DNA from: Dipetalonema caudispina
Lineage: Eukaryota > Nematoda > Chromadorea > Rhabditida > Onchocercidae
Reading direction: 5' to 3'
DNA length: 64,000 nucleotides
NCBI GenBank assembly: GCA_013365325.1
Contig: JABVXV010000045.1
Coordinates: 62,001-126,000, forward strand
In this document: positions 52,601 to 64,000 of the stretch, piece by piece
How the letters are laid out: every line of letters begins with the position of its first letter
How positions within the stretch are numbered: position 1 is the stretch's first letter
Position numbers and translations under genes: made by a program
Notes under the pieces: generated by a model
What the model saw: the letters and a program-made list of their open reading frames with translations, nothing else
Told to the model about the DNA's origin: nothing
Databases searched by the model: none

Positions 52601-55558
52601 ATTGATCTCCCTTTTCATCCATTTCTTTCATCACGCGTGTGGTACGAGCGAGAATCTTAAATACGAAGTAAATGATCAAATTGAAAAATGAATAGAAGTT
52701 TTTAAGTGAATCTCGATTGGGTCTAATTAAATGTTGAAGTGTAAGCAATCATAAAATACTTATGTGAGAGGACAGGTAAAGTTAATAGAAATGGCTAATA
52801 AATAAGTAAATAAGATTTACTTGTTCTTTAATATCTTTCCCGTATCGGTGTCGTTCCACCATTCCCACCAATGAGTGAACGGTATTTAAAGCATATTTAC
52901 AAGATTTCTGCGCTGGACTGAAAATTCTTCGTTAAATATTACGTGTAAATATTTAACTTCAAGTAAATAGTAATATTTAATTGATTGTGCCCTGAAACAC
53001 AAACAGAACATTTCAGTCGGCAATGTTTGCTAATATCATTATTGTCGATCGTAACAGAGTGAGAATTTAGCAAAGAATTCACTATCTATAAATGTGAAAC
53101 ATTTATAGAGAGTAAGTAAAATAAAAGCAATCATTTCAGTGTAACAAAAAGTCTTCTATACTAATTTCGGATAATTACAAAAAAATGAAAGAAACGAACT
53201 CCATCCATCGTACAAATGTTTCGAGCAGTTCATCTGGATAATGTGCCATCCACTTAAATAACAATTTTTTGACAAATGAATATTGAAAGTTAGCAAAATT
53301 TTTATTTTAATTTGTACCAAACTATATGCAACCATTTGTTATTTCTTCGCTAGTTACAAAAAAAAAAAAAAAAGAAAAAAAAAACAGACAAAAAAAAAAG
53401 CTGCCGTACACAATTTTTGTAGCAATTCACCATAAAATATTTATATTTAAAATAAAAACAAAATTTACCTTTGACATAATTTGCTTCGTTTTGCCATCAG
53501 CAGAGAATCGTGTCATTATCCGTAAAACTGTTTCTACTACCTGGAATCAATGAGCTTAACTTTATCGAAGTTGCTTGACATAAAAGATCGCATAAGCGTA
53601 AACTTTGTTATAACATTAAACATTTCAATCCTTATGAGTTTTACTGAAAAATCCAGTGATTGGTAAATCACTCGAATAGACATTGCATCAGTCATTCGGT
53701 TATCAATTCATATTTATATGTGTTTTAGTACAACTTTAGTAGAACAATCAAAATTTCGAAATTTGAAAGAAAATTTTGAAAATGAATTCAAAAAGATAAG
53801 AACTGAGAAAAAACTAACATCGTCTTCGGTATCATTTTGTCTCAACCACCGTTGTATCAGAGTTTTCATCATTTTTTCCAACTTATCGATATCGGCCCGT
53901 TCAAAATCATTCCTTGTTGCCATCATAAATACGGCGCGCACCATTTCTTGTGCTACCTTCTACAAAACAATATTTTTGTGAAATGAAAACTGGAGATAGT
54001 AACTTGGATAATCCACTCATATAATACATATTCTAAATTTGCTGACAGTGAAAACTAAAGTTGTAAAGCCAAACATTCGGATGATTAAAATTGCAATGAC
54101 CAGCTTCGATCGAAAGGTGGAAAGATTCAAAGGTCCTGAGTCACGTTTTAATGAAGAGACGATTCTATTCGGTCGATTTTTATCATAGTCATTTTAACAA
54201 TCGTATATGCTGTCAATAATTATAGTATAATTCAATGCCCAATTTTTAATTTTTTTTCGGTTTAATTGAATGGTGTGCTGGATGCTTATATAAATATTCG
54301 TGGGATTCAAATCTTGTAGACAGAAGAAATTCAGTCGGATTCAACAAAAGCATACCTTATCAATATTGTTTACATGAGCAGTTATTTTCTCGATATATTT
54401 GTTGACAGTTTCAATGAATTTAATATGATCCGGTCCCATATTTTCGATACAAGACGATGAGGAAGACGGTGCTGACGTATGCATCTGCGCCCTCTGAAAA
54501 AAAAATAGCTGAGTATTCAATACTAAATAAATAACATTTGTCGAAAATTTCGTTATGATTAGAGGGTTAATTAAGTAAACAAATAATTACAATTAATCGT
54601 AAGTTGTAATAACAAGGTCATTTTGACAAAAGTAAGTTATATATAAAAAATTTTTGTTTCAGTTTGTAAACTTCACGCCTTTCAATATTTACATACCAAA
54701 TCAGCTAGTTGCCTGAGTTCGGTAATTTGTGTATTGACACTTAACATACTCATATCTTCCGTTGCACTGCTTACATGGCTCATTCGAGACAATGACATCA
54801 CTGACGACGGCTGAAAGCATAGTGAGATAATATTTCAAATTTTGAATAATCTGGATATATTTGACGTCATAAAATTTTCAGAAATGTGTGAGCAAAGTTT
54901 ATCCGCTTTTATTGTTCATTATAGTAAATTATAAAAAACTGCAAAAGCGGTAGTCATACAGCAGATCCGGTCCTATATTGCTGTTGCTGAGGATAAGTGA
55001 TGAAGCGATGATCGTTCATCCAAGCCTGAGTATTCATTATCTTCCGATTGTCAACTGCCGATACCATCCGTTCCTGATATTGTAACTGTGGCAATGGTTG
55101 TGACTGTTGTTGTGGTTCGCATTTTATTTGGGTCCTCATTGGACTATTTGGCATTGATATTGACGGATATGGTACACTAAATTGAAATAATATCAAAATA
55201 CTATCAGTAGATTAGATAGTTGAACAGAAAGGAACCAAATTATCGACATAAACGTATTATTCTTATCTTCGATTTTTATGAAAAAAACTGTTTCCACTTT
55301 TCGAGAATGCTTTAGAAGTTCCATCTCTGATACTATTTTGCATATTAGAAATTAAATTGCTGAAATATGCTATTACCGAGCTGCGGGGTAATGTGGCATC
55401 GGTGAGTCATAGTAACCTGCTAGATGATGAGGCTGTGGAATGCTCGATAGTGAGGATTGCTCACATGAGGTTGTGGGTATTTGTGGGTCATATAGTGTTG
55501 GAATCTGTTGCTGCTGCTGCTGATCTGCTGAATAAGTCCCCTGACATGATGTGTCCAT
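49652..55558 (-). CDS. divergent beta-catenin / armadillo-repeat protein
   Basis: Exons (high to low): 55377-55558, 54960-55176, 54697-54810, 54356-54493, 53819-53959, 53469-53540, 53196-53252, 52821-52917, 52521-52655, 52050-52211, 51567-51806, 51225-51398, 50902-50988, 50542-50670, 50328-50440, 49837-50009, 49652-49728; about 769 residues. The first 170 residues are low in order, with two polyGln runs. The rest is helical armadillo-type: FESKGGIQLLLRLLKKEG ... YAKKFVQLDGVK lines up with beta-catenin F-K-S-G-G-I-P-A-L-V-K-M-L ... A-V-R-L-A-G-G-L, and GFDFLGNISATCNG and IIEGTINLL follow later. Beta-catenins act in Wnt/asymmetry signalling and cell adhesion. I cannot choose among the nematode paralogues; the divergence suggests a signalling form (WRM-1 or SYS-1 class). 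The junction 53196/52917 is out of phase in my model, so one exon edge there is wrong. Confidence 0.82.
53359..53399. repeat. interrupted poly-A tract in intron
   Basis: Long A runs broken by single G, C or T bases inside an intron of the armadillo gene. Confidence 0.8.
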
Positions 55559-55994
55559 GCCAAATTTCTAGTAAAAATCTGCAAATTTTTAGTGATTTAT
55601 TGAGTCATTCCCTTTCAAACGACTAACGTAGATGAAATTTCACGCGAAATTAATATAAGTCAAGTTTGATCCAAAATAGTTTACGTGAAACTTGATGTAT
55701 GTTAAGTAAATGCTATAGACAAGCGGGATGTCACTCGTAGACGTAGACATGAAATATGTGTGAATTAACTCATGGATAGATCGCGATGAAAGCTGCTGTT
55801 TTTGTTTTGTTATTTGCAAAACAAAATTTCGTTTGTTTTTCCCTAAAAGTTTAAAAAACTCGGGATGGTTCAATTCCTGTCCATTTGTACGCCTAACCCA
55901 TCCAAGTGACAAATGACCATTCATTCATTCATGGGATTTTTTTACCGTTACACAACTCACTCGACCTTTCCACCTCCTCAAACTGTCCACTTTG

Positions 55995-56017
55995 CTCTCT
56001 CTCTCTCTCTCTCTCTC
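55995..56017. repeat. (CT)n microsatellite
   Basis: About eleven CT units upstream of the armadillo gene. Confidence 0.9.
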
Positions 56018-56861
56018 CCTGATTATTCTCCTCCTCTTGCCCTCATTGCAGAACATTAAGCCCAGAACAATGGTAATTATTTTTCATTTCCAAAAACCAA
56101 CAAATGTCACCACATATACCTCCCTCATACACACATTAACAGATAAAATAAGTTGAAATTTCAAAAAGCGGAACATTGTTAAATTTGCCTTCTGTTTGTA
56201 ATAAAATTGCATGCCGGAAATACTAAACATCCAGACAATTTAAAATAGGAACCTGAATCGCTTTCGATCAATTTTAATCTTATTTCTCAAATAATCCTAC
56301 TAACATATAAACGGATCCGATTGCAATGCCGGTATTGCTGGACTACATTTCGGGCAAGAACTTCCAATATCAGTTAATGAATATTCCCGTTATCCGGATA
56401 GGATGATCATCGACAGTTTAATATCAGCAAGGAATGACATATAGTAATAAAATATCATGCTGAATAATTCAAAGTTTTCCATTCATATGTTATCGAGTAT
56501 CAATAACACTAACTACGATCATTCCTGAAAGAGGACGTGACGTGGTCGTATTCCATCCTACAGAATTCCTAAGTAAGGAACTTTTGGACAGGAAGGAAGA
56601 TATGGAACATTTAAGCAATAGTTAGATATGACCGCTAGTAATAATTAGAAAAAAGGGGCAGTTCTTCAATATTTACTAAATCAATTAACGAAAATTATGC
56701 AAATTTCCTGAGATGAGGAGGAAAGGAAAGATGTAACAGTTTACTGCAAAATATTGCTAACCAAAACCGGAATTGAATTGAAGAATGCATTGCTTACTAA
56801 TTCATTCGCCCATTCATTCAAATTTTTAAATTTGAATTTATGCCCGGTTATTTTAAATGTT

Positions 56862-56891
56862 AAAGAGAGAGAGAAAGAGAGAGAGAGAGGA
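56862..56891. repeat. (GA)n purine tract
   Basis: GAGA-rich run with single-base interruptions, followed by a longer purine-rich stretch to about 57090. Confidence 0.8.
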
Positions 56892-57244
56892 GGAGATGGA
56901 AGGAAATTACGGAAAGTAAAGAGAAAAAATTGGATGGTAAAGGAGAAATTGAATGGTATAAGTAAGGGAGAGATGGGTAATCAGAGAAGAGGTCATTTCT
57001 GGTAAAGAATTGAGGAAGAGGAAAGAAAGAGTGAACCTCAAATTAACCGCCAAAAACTGAGGGAAAAGATAGGAAATGGAGGAGGAAGAGGAAGGACGGG
57101 GAAGAATGTATGCCACCTGTCGCCAATTCATCAATAAATATATTTCATATATACATAATAGACAGATAGATAGATAACCCTAATTACTAACACACAGATC
57201 TGCTTCTAATGATTAATAATTATAATTAACTGTGTTGTACATGT

Positions 57245-57633
57245 ATGTATGACACAGGTAATTTGAAACAGTTTTAATTTTAGAACACAATTGGTGAGAT
57301 TGTAAATTGGAAGAAGTACGGAATAGTGTGAAGTTAACCGTTCCAGAAATGATAATTTGAATTTTAGATTACATTAATTGTAAATTTTTGAAATTGGATA
57401 TTGTTACAGTTGCACTGCTGAGTTTGGCAAGGTTTTCAACATTTGCTATGCTTGATGATAAAGTGGGTATACGAATAAGTCTACAGCCTCAGAATTTACA
57501 TCAGTTCATTCAGTTTCAAGAAATTAATGAATCTATGGGGAAAAAAATCTTAAGGCAAATGATGATTGACCCAATGTTTGGGGGATTCTTGCCAGATACT
57601 CAACAGATTTTCGTAATAACATATATGAAATAG
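57245..57633 (+). CDS. candidate two-exon small ORF, unknown
   Basis: Tentative. A 13-base start exon (ATG TAT GAC ACA G, donor GTAATT) joins in phase to 57410-57633 after the acceptor TTGTTACAG. The second exon reads LLSLARFSTFAMLDDKVG, then NLHQFIQFQEINESMGKK and PMFGGFLPDTQQ, and stops at 57633; an alternative donor GTAATA lies 17 bases before the stop. Composition is protein-like but I recognise no family. It may be one exon of a larger plus-strand gene. Confidence 0.3.
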
Positions 57634-60483
57634 GTCGGAGGTCCAAGTGCAAGATTGCCAGAGAGAAGCCGTTTATAGAGAACTAAAAATGAGGTCATGT
57701 AGAGGACTGAAAACTGCGTGAATAGATTAATTATGCGTGTTGACGTAATATGTTACGTAATAATCCCTATTAATCAATTCTAGAGAGAAGTAAAAGTTAA
57801 GTTATTAAATGTGAAATAAAAACGAAATGAAGTAAAGATGGGAAAATTCTTTTTTTGAAATTTAATATCGCTTAATTTTTCATTGTTTTGTAGATCACAT
57901 AGCGATAGTTTAGTTTAATCCTTCAATTCAAAAATCCAATCGAAATTTCTGACAAATCTGCTCATACGTATGTATGGTCAAGTGGCACACAGTGTAATTA
58001 TGTTTTTAATTTAATTTAATTTTCATCGTCATTGTTGGAAGTATTAAGATTTATAGCAACAGAAACGAAATATGGAAATTCCAATAGAAGCATTTAGTTC
58101 TTAGCGAATCAACGATAAGAAATTTTTTAAGCGAATCATTTTGTAAAATAAAGAGAATGTGGAAAAGAAGGGAGAATAGATAGGGATAAAAATAATGATA
58201 CTGCCTCACAAGCACAATAATAAACAGGACATGAGACATGGTCATTAGGTGGACGTGTTACTGTGGTCTTAAAGATTAGAAAGATCGAATGGAACCATGA
58301 TGTAGAGAGAGGGAGAGAGAGGAAGAAACGACGAAGTGGTCAGTTAAGGGTCGAAGGTTAAAAGCTCGACCTAACCTATGGTCATTATCATCTCTTCTCT
58401 CTGCGACAAACATATATAACACACATTGGATACATTATCCCTGAAATACAACAAACTAATGAATCATTATCAATGTTCCATCATTAAGCATAAATACTTC
58501 AAGATGCATAGGTACGATAGTTTCAGAATCAAGTGGATCTGGGCTTGTTTGATTCAGTAGTATTTGAAGTTATGAAAGAAGTGAAAGGATTAATCATTAA
58601 CATCAAAATTAATGCATTCATTGATACACATATTTCGGTACAGCTCCTTCGAATTTTGAGGTAGAGGAAAGATGAGTTAAAAATTTTCGACAAGCTTGTA
58701 TTATGTTTACAGTGTTTGGCATTGTTGTTTTCACCCTTTTTCTCCTTTCATTCTTTTTTCTAAATCAAATGGATTTAAATGGACGTTTCCAGAATTCCGG
58801 ATCCCCATAATCGCATCTTACATAGATTAACGTACTGCTTCTCTTATCGAAAGGATATCTGTAATAGATAAAGTCTAGATTGAAATGAGGATTAACAAGT
58901 TACGTAACCCATTTGCAACTTCCTTTAGCAACTACTCACCACTAATCAACTAAATGGCAAGACAGAAGGAAGCAGAAATTTTTTTTTGGACTGAGAAAAT
59001 TCAACACATATGATAGTTGCCCTGTCTCAATTTCCAACTATATGATACTTGCGCTCAAGATTGCTACCTCATTTCTGGATTTCATTTCGAATTTCGCCTT
59101 CTAATTAGATATATTCGTACACTCTTTTCAAGTATTTGACGCCTTAATTCTGCATCGTTTTAATCTTGATTCAACTTCATCATTCGCTGCCAGTCAGTTA
59201 CTTTTATTCAAATGAATCAGGAAATTAACAAAAAAACAAATAGAAAAGTAAAGTTGAACAGTTACCATAAGAAATATATTGTTTGTATCTAAAAAATATA
59301 AACGACACTGTCCCACTCGGTATTCTAATCACTTCGTGATAACCCTCAAGTCAAAGCAACAGTTAGTTGCTTTTTTTTGAAACTCATATAGCACTGTTGT
59401 TTCTTCCCAAATATTACAGTAATATGTATGAACTGCTTAATTCATATTTGATATCAACCTCAACCACATGATATAGAGGAATTATTTGAAACACGGGATG
59501 AAGCGGTACGGAAAGCATCCACAAACTTAGTCATAACCACAGATGATGGGCTCACTTCCTGCACTTTGAAGATGTGTGTAATTTCAGTTTTATTTTAAAT
59601 CAAGCACTCAAAAAACCAGAAACTACTTCAAGGAGAAAGGACTAGTAATCTAAATCTTATTTAAAAGTATACTGTCGGTCATTTTGAATTTTCAAGACCA
59701 AATATTATCGATCATTGTTTTTGATGCAGTGCGAGATAGATAAAATCAGCTTTTAAGCGAGTAATAGCATATTATACCAGTGTATACCGCATGGGAAAAA
59801 CATATGATAAAAAAACACCAGAAGCGAGGTACCACACAGCTAAAATTTAACAATCACTTCGTTTACTTGATAGCCGAAACCAAGAAATTTTCGCTGAAAG
59901 AAAACTTGGATATCATCGCAAAAAACTAATATTTGTCTTTTGAATAAAGATGCTTAGAAATTAAAAACCTCGAAAGCTTAAGTGGACAGATTGAGGAAGC
60001 TACAAATTTGCTAAATGTGGTGAAAAACCCGAAAAATGATCAAAAACAAAAGCACACTACAAAGAAATAGCACTTCACTTACTTTGAAAACATGATGGCT
60101 GTGATGGCAGCGAAATAGTGAGCAAAATCACCGGTTCACCTGGGAAAGGAACAGAAAAAAAGAGACCTCAAGAGACAAGACAAGAGAAATAAAATGGCAT
60201 TTATGGAATGAGTAGTTACCTTACAGTTCCTTAAAGCGATATAACAAGGATAATGGAATGGAGAGTGAGAGTGGAAGGTCGAGGAAGAGATGAAACATCA
60301 TTCAAATCAAGCGAAAATTTTGAAGATAGAATCGGAATTTTCTGGATCGAATAGGATCATTGAAAATTTTCGCAATAATACCAAATTGCTGTAATTCATG
60401 CATGCCTTATGCCATCCAACTCAAAATACTCCACTTTTGCTTAACAAGTAATAAATGAAGCTATTACAGCACCCGACGTTCAT
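57634..60483. other. gap with plus-strand coding-like relics
   Basis: Three plus-strand stretches look coding-like but sit in different frames. 59452-59598 includes HDIEELFETRDEAVRKASTN. 59851-59943 includes LDSRNQEIFAERKLGYHRKK. 59948-60070 includes CLEIKNLESLSGQIEEATNL and ends KHTTKK before a stop; it would form a coiled coil. No good splice sites join them. They may be a decayed gene or mobile-element remnant, or exons of a gene I cannot assemble. The rest shows only AT-rich and purine-rich DNA. Confidence 0.4.
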
Positions 60484-63639
<3,156 letters not shown>

Positions 63640-64000
63640 CTAAATATATCGCTATTAGGTCATTAACCATTTTTAGTAGCGAAATTTTACCAATTTGTCC
63701 AAAGAAAATTCTTGTTTCAGTTTCATCCCATACATCCATCCCAAAAATTACCATACAAATGCTAATTTTGCACCAGCTACCCTCTCCTATCTCGATATCA
63801 TCTTTCTAAGTTGAACAAAAAAGTAAATACAAACCACCTGAAGACAGAAAGGATGATATAGACCGATTCTAAACTATAAACTTGAAACTATGTTTTCACA
63901 CAAACTTGGGTGCATAATATATGTAATGAGGCACCTGCAATATATGTAATGAAACAGCAGATACTGGTTAAGATAAAAAATCAAATTTATTAAGTACTAA
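63640..64000 (-). other. probable intron of the doublecortin-like kinase gene
   Basis: The exon at 63543-63639 begins at an acceptor (ATATTTAG) inside a doublecortin domain, so the gene must continue leftward in its own 5' direction past base 64000. I see no doublecortin exon in these last 361 bases. Confidence 0.6.

Larger units (their letters stand above)
55559..57244. other. 5' flank of the armadillo gene
   Basis: Two minus-strand acceptor-like sites (TTTACTAG near 55569 and TTTGCAG near 55578) sit just ahead of the armadillo ATG and may receive a spliced leader. Further upstream are a CT-rich microsatellite and a GA-rich tract. No gene is recognised. A 94-codon minus-strand frame at 55640-55924 looks like chance. 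Confidence 0.45.

Overview
The window reads as AT-rich nuclear DNA of a nematode. The genes are cut into many short exons with short AT-rich introns and TTTCAG-type acceptors, acceptors lie just ahead of several start codons as expected for spliced-leader trans-splicing, and the proteins match nematode/metazoan families. A filarial or other spirurid worm is my inference from composition and low gene density; no marker in the window proves it. I assembled exons by hand, using splice sites, reading phase and conserved motifs.

Layout. Bases 1-16.4 kb are gene-poor; I see only isolated coding-like exons, including a candidate small helical protein (10.6-13.5 kb, +). At 16.4-18.3 kb (+) lies a small TMEM272-like four-helix membrane protein with a polyglutamine N-terminal part. 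At 18.3-20.7 kb there are coding-like fragments in conflicting frames, perhaps a decayed gene. At 20.8-34.2 kb (+) is a 29-exon gene for an N-CoR/SMRT nuclear corepressor (gei-8 orthologue, about 1915 aa) whose exon phases close perfectly. A small candidate gene sits at about 36.2-36.75 kb (+). At 37.2-43.4 kb (-), convergent with the corepressor, is a class II alpha-mannosidase (GH38, Golgi mannosidase II-like). A repeat-bearing gap runs from 43.4 to 49.65 kb. At 49.65-55.56 kb (-) is a divergent beta-catenin/armadillo protein. The gap 55.6-60.5 kb holds simple repeats and unrecognised coding-like stretches on +. At 60.5-64 kb (-) is the 3' part of a doublecortin-like kinase (zyg-8/DCLK); the rest of its doublecortin module lies beyond the right edge.

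The genes do not form a pathway or operon. Their roles are separate: transcriptional repression, N-glycan trimming in the Golgi, beta-catenin signalling or adhesion, and microtubule-associated kinase activity. I found no rRNA, tRNA, CRISPR array or clear intact transposon. No wholly new system stands out; the most useful leads are the cysteine-rich module in the corepressor, the altered zinc-site motif in the mannosidase, a GC-AG intron in the kinase, and several unannotated small-exon candidates.
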